Below, piece after piece: positions 1 through 11,270 of a stretch of DNA of 64,000 bases; positions within the stretch are counted from its first letter, which is position 1; each line of letters opens with the position of its first letter. This stretch comes from Guillardia theta CCMP2712. Lineage: Eukaryota > Cryptophyceae > Pyrenomonadales > Geminigeraceae. Made by a program: the position numbers and the translations under genes. Where the stretch lies: the NCBI RefSeq assembly GCF_000315625.1, contig NW_005434551.1, positions 94,324-158,323 on the forward strand, given 5' to 3'. Under the pieces are notes generated by a model. It did no database searches, was not told the origin of the DNA, and saw only the letters and a list, made by a program, of their open reading frames with translations.

Positions 1-680
1 CCCCTGTCCAGTTCTTCTTGCTCCTTCATCCTCACTTCAGTGTCTCCGTCCTGTCTTAGCTTCTTGTTGTCCTCAAGTCTGGTCTGCTACCGCAGAGTCT
101 TCTCCTTCACAAACTCTTCTCCCCTTCATGGAGCCCTCGTCTCCCTCACTTCTATCCCCTTCGAACTTTCCCCGCCCTGCTCCCCCCCCCCCCCGCCCGC
201 CCCCCACCTTCCCTCAATCGAAATTCATCCTCTTTTGTCACAGATCATCGAACGAATTACCTTGCGGTGCGTGGATAATTGAATAGGTGGAATATCTCAA
301 CAGTCATTCTCGGCAAAGATGTATCGTATCGTTTGGAAGACGAGAAGGGCGAGCGCGAGGAGTATTGATAAATCAGAGCGAAGAAATCCAAGATAAGAAA
401 AGTCGAGGACGAGGAGGACAAAGTTATGTTGACTGGGAGGAGGTGGCGAGGCAGGAAGGGGGAGAAGTAATGTAACAATGTAGTAGGAAGGAGAAGAAAG
501 GACCAGAGGTCTATGCGACGTCGGGAGGGAAAGGGGGACGGAAGAGGCAAACGAGGTTGTGTGTCGGGAGGAGAAGGGAGGGGGGAAGGGGCCTGATGTT
601 TAGAGTTCACAGTAGAATCCAGCTCATGATGCAAGGTCCAACTCTTCCTCCCTCCGTCCGACCGTTTCCTTCTACCCCTC

Positions 681-756
681 CTATCCCTCCCTCCCCTCCC
701 TCCCTCCCTCCCTCCTTCCCTCCCTCCCTCCCTCCCTCCCTCCCTCCCTCCCTCCC
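681..756. repeat. (TCCC)n low-complexity tract
   Basis: A pyrimidine-only stretch of repeated TCCC units. The reverse strand gives the Gly/Arg/Glu-rich open frames seen here, which are artefacts of the repeat. No gene is supported in the surrounding 1-1100. Confidence 0.95.
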
Positions 757-825
757 ACTTGCTCTCGTGGTCTGTTCTGTCGGGGCGACGGCCAAGGAGC
801 TGATTGTCCTCGTACTGATGTTTCA

Positions 826-841
826 CTTAACTTTGAGTAAA
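826..841 (+). other. 16-bp motif CTTAACTTTGAGTAAA, copy 1
   Basis: The same 16 bases occur at 8065-8080 and, reversed, at 24294-24309. All three sit next to GC-rich sequence, so this may be the border of a decayed element. Function unknown. Confidence 0.5.
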
Positions 842-1139
842 AGAAAACGAGAGGGCCGGCGGTCCCTCTGCCTCCGACGGCCAATCACTGAGGGGATGTG
901 GTCATCCGGTTTCGCGGTACACATAGGCCACAACGCCCCTTGGTAAGTGTGGGCAGGCGCGACGAGGAAGGAAGGGGTACAGGGGAGGTGTAGTGGAAAA
1001 AGAGGGGTGGTAGAAACAGAATGGATCTAGCAAGGGGAACCAGATACCATAGGTAGGAGATAGAGACAAATTTAATAGTGACAGACATATGGAATATGAA
1101 AGCATTGACTATGATTAATACACTCTACTCGACACAGGA

Positions 1140-2560
1140 TTGTGCTTAGGGGTGGTCCCAAAGAAGGTCAAAGGTGGGGTAGGCGGTGACGTTGCTACTG
1201 GAGATCCCGCCAGATCAGCACAGGTATATTTCACAAGGAGTTTACAATACTCATACCAAAATTTGAAAATACAAGATTTATACGAATTTTTATTCGGGGA
1301 CCTTTGAACATTGACACCTTCCAAGCAGGTCCCTAGCATGTTTGAACATGGGTGGGTGTGGAGTAAGGATTAGATTCGAAGGTATGGTACTGTACTTCAA
1401 AGAAACAATGAATAAGATACTAATAGATTTCCTCTATCCCTTGACCCTGGCAATCTGCCATTCCATCCAGGTCTATTCTTCCTTTCTTCCTTGCCCTACA
1501 GACCACCCACCAGCTACCTCTCGGAATGACCACCCCACCTCCTTTAAAATTGACCCTACCCTGGACGTGGCAGATCCCAAGTGACTACGCCTGATGTGTG
1601 TGGTACAGGAGGTGGGGTCATGGGTATGAGGATTTGTATTGGGGTGGGATAGTGTCTCTGTTTACTTTCATGAAGGTAATATGATGCCTAATATCATCCT
1701 TAGCTCATTCAAATATTATTGCAGCTAGAGGTAGTCTTACGGAAGTCCAAAAGTTTGCTTGGATTGGGGTGGGGGTCATGGGTCAGTGCAAGGGTGAGGG
1801 TGGGGCGTATTGTGTCCAAAGCCGTCGTAGAGGACCCTACCAATCTTTTTGGACTACCCCACCTACAGACAAACCCATAACCCCCGTCTTTTACTTTTCT
1901 CCAGGGGGTGGAGTACCCCTTTAAAAAGATTTTTTTAATTTTCCCGCCGTCCTGGCAAACTCGTGACCCCCTACCCCACCCCTCTCGGCCAACCTCTGGG
2001 ATCACCTTCTGGTGATCTACCCCTTCATTTCCCCGAGAATCCCTCTATGAAGTACTGGTGTCATTTGAACCCACCCTACGTTTTTCTCCCCTGGTAGTGA
2101 CCCCTAGTTCTAAGGAAGACCACCCCCAAAGATACAACCCCTACCCAACTAGCAGCTCAAGTACCTAGGCGTGTTCTGATACCCACCCCAGACTTTCTTG
2201 AAAAAACTCAGTGATCTGAGATACCGGTGAATTTACCTTTTGAAGTACCGGTAATGATACTGAAAAGCAGCACCTACCCTGACTAAATGTGGACATACGA
2301 AAATGGACCCTACCCTCTATGAAGATCACCCCCTTTAGAGGTACCCCAACCTTATCCCCTAAAGGGTTCCCCTGCCACGCCTGAATAGCCTCCTGATCTC
2401 CCTTGCCCCTCGTCCTGCCCCCCTTCATCCCTGCCTCCTCCTCAGTTCTACCCATCCTTACTCTCTCCTTCCTCTCCGCCTGCTCTCTGCAGGTTCTTGC
2501 CTCCGCTCTCACCAGTGATCCTGTTGCTGGATTGAGTTCGCGAGCGCTCTAGTTTCTTTC
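1140..2560. promoter_or_regulatory. 5' flank of BTA1, rich in CCCTACC/GGGTAGG tracts
   Basis: No coding region is supported. The stretch carries many short blocks such as ACCCTACC, TACCCCACC, GGTGGGG and GTACCCC on both strands, ending just before the BTA1 start at 2588. Similar blocks occur upstream of most other genes here (24.0, 26.3-26.6, 31.7, 35.5-36.0, 41.75, 48.4 and 63.5-63.7 kb). Calling it promoter sequence is inference from position. Confidence 0.45.
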
Positions 2561-2587
2561 CTGTCCCTCTGTAGCACAGATAGCAAG

Positions 2588-4905
2588 ATGGGTCCCGTAA
2601 AGGTTTTGGGCCGCCTGGTCCACAAGATTGCGGACATGACCATGTTCAAGATTGTTGGAAATGACTACACCTACATCTACAATGTGTCTTGGGTGAGTGC
2701 CAGAAGGAAAATACGATGGGAAAGTCACTTTAGTTCGTACAGGAGGATCCTCGTATCGACCATACCGTGCTCAAGTGCACCAAGGACGATCACGTGATCA
2801 CCATCGCATCTGCAGGTAGCCCAAGAGTCGCCCTTGGCTGCGGTTTGTTGACTGCATTGCTTGCAGGGTGCAACGCCTTCGACTACCTCATCGAGGGTGC
2901 TCGGGTTACGGCGGTGGACTTCAACGGAGCTCAGATTGCATTGACGGAGGCCAAGGCGGCATGCTGCCAGCACATCGAGTTCGAGGAGTTCTTCCAGATC
3001 TTTGCAAAGAACGACATTGATCTGTTCCGCCGCAAGTACTTCGAGGTGATCCGCTCTCACCTGAGCATGCCCTCCCAGAGGTTCTGGGACAGCCACATCA
3101 AGAGGTTGGAGAGACTTGGCTGTGACTTTGTGATCGTTGACAATCTCCTGCAGCCTCAAGTCCGTCCTCTACTCGGGAACCTCCGGGTTCTTGGCCTGGT
3201 TGATCTGCCGCGTGATCTTCCGGTTCTTGGGCCTCGGTTTCATCCGACGCACTGTAGTTGAGGAGCAGAGCTTGGATGCCTTGCAGTCTGAGTGCAAGAA
3301 ACATCAGAGACGCCTCAAGGTGTTCTGCTGGGTGGTGGACAAGCTGATCTCCAACCTGGGAGGTGCCATGCTTGCTGGCGTGCCTTCCCGACAGCTCGAG
3401 CTCGGCCTTCACCGCACGGACAACTTCCAGACTGTGTTCAAGAGGATCTGCTCGACGGACCTTGTATGCCCCTGAGCAAACCTGTGAGCAGGTCTGATCA
3501 GATGAGTGCAGGTCCATGACAACTACTTCTACTACGGCTACATCGCTGGAGAGTACTCGGAGACATGCTGCCCTCAGTACCTCAAGAGGGACAACTTCTA
3601 CAAGCTCCGTGAGGCCCTCAACGCCGGTCGCCTCTCGCTCTTTGAGGGAACCCTCGTTGATGTCTGCAAGAAGGTCTGTTGATGCCCATGTTCGTTACTG
3701 TCCTGACATGACGATCAGCGTCCTGAGGCTGTGTACACCGTTGCGTCCCTCCTCGACCACATGGACTGGATGCCTCCTTTCATGATCAACGAGGAGATGT
3801 ACTGGCTGCAGCAGCGGATGGACCCGAAGCGCGGCAGAGTGTTCTGGCGCTCCTTCTCTGAGGGTGTCCACTCCGCCCCCCTCGGTGAGTCGATGTGCCG
3901 ATCGATCGTCAGTCTCTGACCCGCGCAACAGTTTGGTTGAAGCCGATGAAGGTCGACGACACCGGCGATCGCGTCGCCATGTACTGGAGCACCTGGATGG
4001 CCAAGATGGATGGTTCAATCCGCTTCGACCTCCGCACTCGCAACTGGCCGACCACCCAGACCAAACCTCAAGGGTTCTTCTCCCAGCTCTCCACCGGGAT
4101 CAAGATCGTCACGTTCCCCTTGATGAAGGGCATGATTGCTCGCAGGGTTGCGCAGAAGCACAACATCGCCGAGCACGCGTCCAAGATGGAGGCCTTCTAT
4201 GAGTCCCAGAAGGACGAGTACGATGCCTTCCGTGAGAACTTCCTTCATGCCAGGTCGTGGCTGGCGGACTGCATCCCCCTTAAGGAGCAGAAGATGGTCT
4301 GGATCGACGTGGGCGGCGGCACCGGACGTAACCTCGAGTTCTTCTCCGTCAAGACCATCCGCGAGAGGTTCTCCAAGATCTACGTCGTCGACGTCTCTCT
4401 CTCCCTCCTCGAAGTCGCTCAGCGCCGCGTGGAGGCCGCGGGTCTCAAGGACATCGTGGAGTGCGTGTTCTGCGACTTCACTGACAAGAAGATGGTAGCG
4501 GAGAAGCTTCCTCTGCACGGCAAGTGCGACCTCGTGACCTTCTCCTACTCGCTCTCCATGATCCCAGACAAAGTCGGAGCCCTCGACACGGCTGCGGAGC
4601 TGCTCAAGCCCAAGGGCGAGGGCATCTTGGGAGTCGCTGACTTCTACTATGGCGGCGGACGTCGGGCATCGCGCGGGAAGGGAGACAAGGACGGCATCAC
4701 CAACATCCTCACCAGGATCTACTGCGAGGCCACCAGGCTGTGGTTCAAGCAGGACGGAGTCATCCTCCTCAAGCAGGATGTCTTCGACGCTATGCGCTTC
4801 AAGTTCGACTTCGATGCGGTGCCGGATGAGAAGTTCCGCCGCCGCGTCCCCCTCCTCCCGATCTTGCGACCATGGCACGGCGTGGTAATGGCGCCGACAA
4901 GGTAA
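2588..4905 (+). CDS. BTA1: Betaine lipid synthase, BtaA-BtaB fusion (BTA1)
   Basis: Exons 2588-2692, 2743-2815, 2867-3104, 3154-3463, 3512-3673, 3719-3884, 3932-4905; 675 aa, with phases agreeing at every junction and introns of 45-51 nt. The N-terminal half matches the BtaA family (DUF3419), which transfers the 3-amino-3-carboxypropyl group of S-adenosylmethionine to diacylglycerol; visible signatures are ITIASAGCNAFDYL and SLLDHMDWMP. The C-terminal part is a class I methyltransferase with a glycine-rich SAM loop VGGGTG near residues 478-483, the BtaB role of N-trimethylation to give DGTS. Family knowledge places it at the ER or an equivalent membrane, supplying a phosphate-free phosphatidylcholine substitute. 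Exon 7 is GC-rich and carries long antisense open frames with no independent support. The protein is full length and no key residue appears missing. Confidence 0.93.
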
Positions 4906-5855
4906 ACGACAACACAACAACATTCAAACTTGCTTATTCTATTGAGACACATCTATGATGCACCATATTTGATTTGCTTGATCTTTTAGTTTCATTGAAT
5001 TTTGCTGTCAAACTTGAGCTACTGAGCTCCTTGGCGACGAAGACTCGGCGGCCCGTACCGTTACTCGACTGAGTCGAACTCGGAAGGTTCAGCAGCTTCC
5101 GAGTTCCCCGGACCGTACGGTACGGTACCGCCCGGCCCGGCGCTGAGCCTCTCCGACTGTCACCGGGCTGGCCGCACTCAGTGGCACTGCCGGCAGCCTG
5201 TGAGCCTCCGAGGCTCCGAGGCTGGCAGTGACTGCGGCGGACTGAGAACATGAACGGAAGCCTTCAAGCAAGGCTGACGAAGGGCCGGGCTGTGACTCAG
5301 ACGGGCGGCACGTGACCGCGGGCCGCAGCGATCATCGGCGCCGGGACCGTACTACTGGGCTAGGCTCACCGGGTGACTGAGGGATGCTAGGCTACTGCCG
5401 AACTTGCTATTAGCGATTATGTAACGGCTGAAACGGTTTTGCGCTGACGCAGACTGAAAGCCTTGGGCCTTGGGTATGGAAGGAAAGAGTGAGGGTAGAG
5501 GAGCGAAGCAAGAGAGGAGAGGAGAGACCAGCAGCGGGAAAGTAGCAAGGGATATCTGAGAAACAGAAGAGAGGAGAAGAGGAGAGAGATTGAGAAGCAA
5601 CAGAGAGGTCCCGGAGGGGTACAAGTGAAGATTCAATTGGAAGATCTGTTCGTCGGGAGCTTCAGGTACATCGACTCTGTCACGAGAGCTTCAATCTCCC
5701 TCATGACCTGGGGATCATGCGATGCTCTCCCTGTGAAGCTTGAAACTGACTCAGTACACAGCTGAGGTGACATCGCGATTTCTTGCCATCAGAGGAAGCG
5801 AAATGGAAGACAATCAAACTGCTCAAGAGATGAACCAAGAGGATGCAGCTGCTGC
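4906..5855. other. Intergenic: GC-rich palindrome island (about 5030-5400) and purine-rich tract (5480-5620)
   Basis: No gene is seen. The island contains nested GTAC/CGGTACCG words and repeated GAGGCTCCGAGG. The following tract is almost all A and G on the plus strand. It separates the BTA1 stop from the hydrolase start. Confidence 0.6.
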
Positions 5856-7595
5856 ATGGCGAGCGGCCAGGACCCAGAAAAGCTGCTTGCATTCGGGCAA
5901 GGTTGGACAGAAAGACTCGGACGGGGAGAAGTGGACGACGCTCGAGGCGACATGGCGAGTGGGAACGCTTCCCTTCCGGTCTTTTCCTGGTTTCTCTTGC
6001 GCTGCTCGAGCATGACCTCTAGCAGGCTGGCGCACAACAAGCTCGCAACGAATTGGAAGGGGAGGACGAGGTCCACATGGAATGGGAGACTAGAGCAGGT
6101 GAAACGCGAGTAGCACGGGAAGCGAATTTCGTGACTTGGTATCTCATAAGGCTGTTGCAAGCTTGAAAACTTACGGGAACAACACTCCTCACTCTGTCTC
6201 AATGATTCGCATGATCTTGGACAGCGTCATCACCTCTTCATGCATCCCAGAGGGCGTCAACAGGATCTCACAGGACCTGGGAGGATGCCTGAAGGTTAAA
6301 ACACATGATGTTTTGAGAAAAGATGCTGACGTCTCGCCTCTCCCCCGCCCTCAGGTGTGGTGGTTCTTTCCTGAGACCCTCAGACATCAAGCAGAAGCCG
6401 AGCGCTTCATCTTTTACGTGCATGGCCCTACGGCAAGCCCCAGCTCGAGCGCTCATCGAGACCTCGTCTCCAGGTTTTCCTGCTGGGCTCGAGATGTTCG
6501 ATGACTGCTCTCTCCAGGATTGCTCTCGATGCTCATGCTGCGGTTGTCCTCGTGGACTACAGGCGCACACCAGAGAACACCAGGGAGGAGAGCCAGGAGG
6601 ACATCAACAAAGCTTTCCGGTGAAGTCACGGATGAGGATTCTAAAAGGTTGTGACGTCAGCGCCAGGTGGTTCATAGAGCAGCCCGGGGTGTGTCCGGCA
6701 AACCTTCTTGTGAGTCTTGACGTCTTCACCTCCTCCCCTCGCCCTTGCACTGAACGCTCTAATGGTACAGGTGGCGTGCGATGGGCTCGGGGCCTCGCTA
6801 GCCATCAACTTGCTCTGTGAGATACGTGACGAGAGGACGAGAGGGGGTGCAGACCTGCTGCCTGCGGGCCTCGTCCTCATCTCGCCTTGGGTAGACCTCG
6901 CAGAATCCAGCGGGAGCAGGTAACAAGCATGCAGCATGTGTAGCTTCTAAACTCCTGCTTCCACAGCTGGGAGAAATTCTCATCTGTTGACTGGGTATCG
7001 AAGCGAATCCAAAGCTTCGTCGCCGCAGACTACGCTGGGCTGCTTCCGCTTACCGATCCTCTCGTCTCTGCAACCCTGGCTGACTTCAAAGGATTTCCTC
7101 CTGTCTATATCTCCGTCGGGCAATGCGAAGTGTATCACGACCAGGTCAGCTTACAACGCTCACCCCTCTCTCCCTGCTCACTCGCTCTGCTCCAGATCGT
7201 CGCCCTGTCGGAGAAGATGCGAAATGCCGAGCTTATCGTCGAGTTGGACGAGGCACAGGATATGGTTCACTGCTACCAGTTCTTCTCAAGGTTGAAGCCC
7301 CCCCAACCCATCCGATCTCCTCTGACCTCCCACAGCCTACACTCGGCGTGTGCCGCCGGCATTCTTCGGATCGCTGCGTTTGCAAGGAAGTTCGCCCCCG
7401 GCCACCTGAGGTTGTCGACTGAGCAGGTAAAGATCCGATGAGGAGATGAAAAGAACCCCAGAGTTATGTCAAGATGCAGGTAGATGCCATTATAGCCCAA
7501 GGACAGGCCGGCAGGTACGACAAAGCAGATTCGTTGTCTTGTGCTCACTTTTCGTTCTCAGTGATGTATTCAAGCCACCACCAGCAGAGGGATAA
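5856..7595 (+). CDS. Alpha/beta hydrolase (HSL/esterase-lipase type), predicted non-canonical active site
   Basis: Exons 5856-6098, 6151-6294, 6355-6473, 6518-6619, 6661-6709, 6771-6919, 6967-7144, 7196-7290, 7336-7426, 7480-7514, 7562-7595; 412 aa, all phases consistent. Alpha/beta-hydrolase-3 landmarks are in order: strand plus oxyanion region YVHGPT (H152), VVLVDYRRTPE, nucleophile elbow VACDGLGAS (about 220-228), LVLISPWVDL, the acid region VGQCEVYHD (D327) and DMVHCYQF (H353). The normal HGGG is HGPT and the normal GDSAGG is CDGLGA, so Gly224 stands where the nucleophilic Ser belongs, while Asp and His are kept. It is probably a pseudoenzyme or has changed chemistry; substrate unknown. 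The start at 5856 is the least certain part, because an ATG at 5803 opens another frame. Confidence 0.82.
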
Positions 7596-8370
7596 CATGT
7601 AGAGGAAAGCTGAAGAGATAGAGAGGCATCGTGATATGAGTTGGAAATAAATGATTCTTCTTGTCGACAACCCAATACTCATATGCATGTCTCAACTTCC
7701 CTGCAGAGGGTTGAAATCAAAGAGTTCAAAACTTCCTTGTAACAACTTCTTTACTATATCAACATCAAGATTACCTCGGACGCTCTTCCTCCTCACATTC
7801 TCACTGCTTCGCTCTCGCTGGGATCAATCTCAGCCTGTGCTGACCCCGATATCTCCAGTATGAGTGTACCAGTAAGTAACTTCCTGCCCTATCTGGTCCT
7901 CCTCTCCATCTCTCACGTCCTCTGGGACTGCTAGAGGAGCTCCAAGCCAGTCGTCTCCTCCCAGCAGGTTCTGCATCCTCCCTCCCCTCCTCGCAGCCAC
8001 CATCCCCCATAGCGAGATCAGCATGCCGCCTCTTCACGGCACTCCACTCCTACTACTAATTTAACTTAACTTTGAGTAAAGAGCCGCCTAATCACTGCTG
8101 TAGGATCACCGGGTCCGATGCCGCTCACTGGCGGCAGGCCGCCCGGCCGCCGCGCCCTCAGCGCCGGAGGGCCACCGGGCCATCGGCCGCGCGCGCGCGC
8201 GGCGGCCGCACGGTCGCCGGCCCCGGGTGCGCCGCCGCCGCCGTACTAGTACCGTAGCAGTACGGTAGTACCCGGTACCCGTTTATCAGTCACTGAGTGC
8301 ACCGTGCACTGATAACGGCGACCGGGTCGCCGCCGCCCGCCAGGCCCTGCCGGGCCCGGTACCACCGGGT
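7596..8370. other. Intergenic with GC-rich island; 16-bp motif copy 2 at 8065-8080
   Basis: The 3' flank of the hydrolase gene. CTTAACTTTGAGTAAA at 8065-8080 is followed at once by a GC-rich island (8084-8370) with (GC)n runs and GTAC palindromes. No gene is seen. Confidence 0.5.
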
Positions 8371-8805
8371 GATGGAGCGTATGCCAGCCAGCCGCCGTGC
8401 CAGTCAGATCAGATGAGATAGCGCCGACTCCCGTTAACAAAAACTCTCCTCAGCGTAAACCAAGACGACTCAGTACGTGTTTCGGCCCTCGGAGGCGGCC
8501 AATGTAACGTGTGGGACCGTCAGACCGTAAGAGGGGGCTTGCCTAGCCGTCTTGCTAAGGTCCTCTCATGTCTGGATGATGCTTGGGTCACAGTTCCGAC
8601 ATCCTAGCATACCGTCGCAGTCTACTCAGTGATCCGAGTCTCAGGCATGTGCTCCCCGGGCCTCAATTCTGACTCTCGTTTTGTGTGGCATTAAACTCGG
8701 TCTAAGCAAAAACTGTCACTTGTTACAACTAAGATCGCCGGGATGTGATATCTGCGTGACTTTGGCCCTAATACAAGTCACATGATAACAAACTTGTATT
8801 CCGTC
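8371..8805 (+). mobile_element. Diverged solo copy of the 326-bp LTR-like repeat, enlarged by small insertions
   Basis: It begins GATGGAGCGTATGCC and ends TTGTATTCCGTC, matching both ends of the repeats at 32100, 33312 and 34518. Long shared blocks follow in the same order, including CTAGCCGTCTTGCTAAGG, TTAACAAAAACTCTCCT and CATTAAACTCGGTCT. This copy is 435 bp against 326 bp. The extra length is spread over many small insertions, several of them local duplications (AGCC-AGCC, CAGAT-CAGAT, GATGATG). ACCGGG lies on both sides, with one T between it and the left end, as a possible target-site duplication. Confidence 0.75.
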
Positions 8806-9330
8806 ACCGGGGCCGGGCCGGGCCCGCTCAGTGCCGCCGCCCGGGCCCCGCCGAGTCGCGGCCCGAAGCCACCGGCGTTCACAGTCACTGTGTCGGGAGT
8901 CACGGGCCTGGCCTTTCGCCTTACCGTCAGTACCGAGGACACTGATAGGCTCGATCTACGGTGACCAAGGTTTACTGGAACAATCATGAAGCCGGCCCCG
9001 CGGTACTCAGATCTGACCGGGCCTGAGGGCCAAGCCTGGGCACTGTGAGCAGGGCCCGCCGCGGCCGGAGCCGCCCAGGCTAGTGAGCCTCTGGCACAGC
9101 AACCCGCGACGGTCACTGTTGAAAGCCGCCGAGCCTGGCTCAGTCCAGGCTACGGGCCCGGTTCAACATGAACTCGAAAGCTCTGATCGCGGGGACTCAA
9201 TAACAGGCGGCCGGGTTTTCCGAAGTTCAATCATGCGGCCATGCCGGAGTCCGCCGTGACAGTCCCGGATGCTACTAGTGTCCATCCGAGTGACTTAGCC
9301 TGTCACGATGGTTTGGACCCCAAGCAGAGG
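8806..9330. other. GC-rich palindrome-dense island
   Basis: Dense in CCGGGCC, CGGTAC and GTCACTG-type words, running up to the 3' end of the next gene. The open frames across it are compositional artefacts. Confidence 0.5.
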
Positions 9331-9359
9331 CCGGGACGGTCGCACCGAGAGCACGATGA

Positions 9360-11270
9360 TCAGATCAACGCAACGAACGAGAGGAGCAACGAGACGGCGA
9401 GCAGCTTGAGCCCGCTGAGGCCAGACAACGTTGAAGTTCCACTCGGTGTTGCAGGCGGGGCGACAGGTGCCGGGGCAACTGGGCTATCGGAAGGCGGGGC
9501 CGGGGAGTTGGTCGGCGGTGGGGGGGCAGGAGTGTCGGAGTTGGCAGGAACTTCTGCGTCAGCAACAGCTGCAGGGACAGGTCAGGACAGGCCCATGAAA
9601 CCAGCTCAAGAGGTCGTACCGTAGGTACTAAAATGGAAGATAGAGCTCAGGCAAGAGCAGTTGCCGATCGCTCCCTTGCTGCAGTTGCCAACTCGCTCCG
9701 GGCTGGAGGAAAAGTTGAGGAGATCGGAGACAACGACCAACTCAAGGTGCTTCAGCATGCCTTGGCAGCTCTCTGCTGTGCCTGTGGGACGTGCAGTGTC
9801 AGAGCAAGGAACTGACGACTTTGATCCTCTTGACTGCACCTAGAAGAGGGATGTCGAGCATGAGGCCTCCTTCAATTGTCAAGTCAACTGAAGGCTCGAT
9901 GGTTATAACGTCGCTGACGATCTTTCCGGCTTTGAAATATTGAGCGAATGGTCCCTCTTGCAACGCTGATGAGGGAACAGGAGAAATGGTGAAGTTGACG
10001 GCATCAGATTTGTTGTCAGTTCTTCGGAAGGCATTTTGTGAGCTTGCATGCAGGGCGAAAGCCATCTGCAGTCCCACGAGAGGAAGAAGTTATCCGTCAG
10101 TCCGAGCGCATCAAGTCTCGCACATGTAAAGGACACCTTTCCATCAGAGGAGTTCAACCTGATCTCCTGGTTGCCGGTTCCTGGCATGAGCATGGCTGTA
10201 CGTGGTTCCGGGGTTGGCGGACGATCGCAGGTCTGCGAACAGACAAACTGGGGCCTGTTGCAACAAAAAAAGTTAGGAAGCAAAGAGCAAACCATGGAAC
10301 GGCGACGATGTACCTCTTTGAGGTAGTGTTCATGATCACCTTCCCGTCGCTGTCTCTTTTTAGCCCACAGCTCTGCAAGAAACTCATTATGTCATGACAT
10401 CTTCAGACGAAAAGAAGCTCGGACCAGCAAACCATCGCTGCAGCCTGTCAGAACTTCACAGCTCTGTGCAACCATAGTTCAATTAGCATACACAACAAGG
10501 GTTAAGGTGATGGAAAGTTTCACCTCAGTGCTAGACTTGCAATAGTTCGGGTTGGAGCTGCATGCCGTAGATTGTGGTGGACAACCCTCCCAAGTAATTC
10601 CAGCTTTCGCGCAGCCTTGCAGGTTGCTGTTTCAGGCAAGTTAGTCAGTCAAACAGGATGAGGGATCAGAGGGATCTACCTCTTCTTGGTGATGCCATCG
10701 GAGCAAAGGACTTCATTCGCTCCAAGGGAAGAAGTTGGACAATCTTGTTGACTGGCAGCACAGCTCCAGTCTGCACATCGATAGGAGCTAGCATTGCATG
10801 CTACAGCAGCGGGAGCGCAAGGCAAGCCCCTGCTGCAAGAGCCTTGAGCGATACAGTACTGAAGCTCTTGGTCAGTCATGTGCAAACAAATCGAGTCAAC
10901 TCACTTGGTCATTCTTTAAGGTGCATCGCATGTTCAGGGCCGTAAGATTGACGCTCATCATCGTTTCATTAAAGCAAAGTGCCATTGTCTTCACACACTG
11001 CCCTTTCTTGTCCGCCAGAACAGCATCGAATGAGGGGCACATGGTGCTCGAGGGCGGGCACATATCCCTCGATGCCATGTATTGCTGAGAGTCCTGCATA
11101 CCTTGGCTCTTGTCCTCTCTGGAAGGAGGCGGTTTGCTGTCGCCCCCGTTCATGTCACCACCCGCTCTGCGGGAATCCACGTCGGATACAGTGACTGCAG
11201 CGCTTGCAGAGAGAAGGAGGACCCCGAAAGAGAGGAGGAGCATCGTCGAGCATGTCGAGACTGAGCTCAT
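9360..11270 (-). CDS. Paralogue A: secreted Cys-rich protein with GPS-like motif and GPI-type tail
   Basis: Exons in transcription order: 11270-10905, 10858-10680, 10626-10524, 10463-10425, 10372-10314, 10254-10137, 10065-9840, 9781-9620, 9568-9360; 486 aa with all phases consistent. It has a signal peptide (hydrophobic residues about 9-25), a cysteine-rich region with a CADWSC block, a beta-rich region ending TIEGGLMLDIPL, and a motif NCSCLSSIFHFSTYG. A Pro/Ala-rich stalk and a hydrophobic C-terminus (LKLLAVSLLLSFVALI then stop) resemble a GPI-anchor signal. The intron positions match those of paralogues B and C. Unlike them it has no EGF-like exon. Likely on the cell surface; no named family is certain. 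The resemblance to a GPCR proteolysis site is inference. Confidence 0.8.

Noticed and set aside
557-946. Possible small protein near 0.6-0.9 kb
   Set aside because: The frame spans the TCCC tract and has no conserved segment or splice support.
4015-4923. 302-codon antisense open frame across BTA1 exon 7
   Set aside because: It arises from the GC-rich codon use of the sense gene. It has no family resemblance, and the sense strand has conserved motifs and splice structure.
8072-9116. Short frames in the GC-rich island
   Set aside because: Random open frames from high GC; several overlap the diverged LTR copy.
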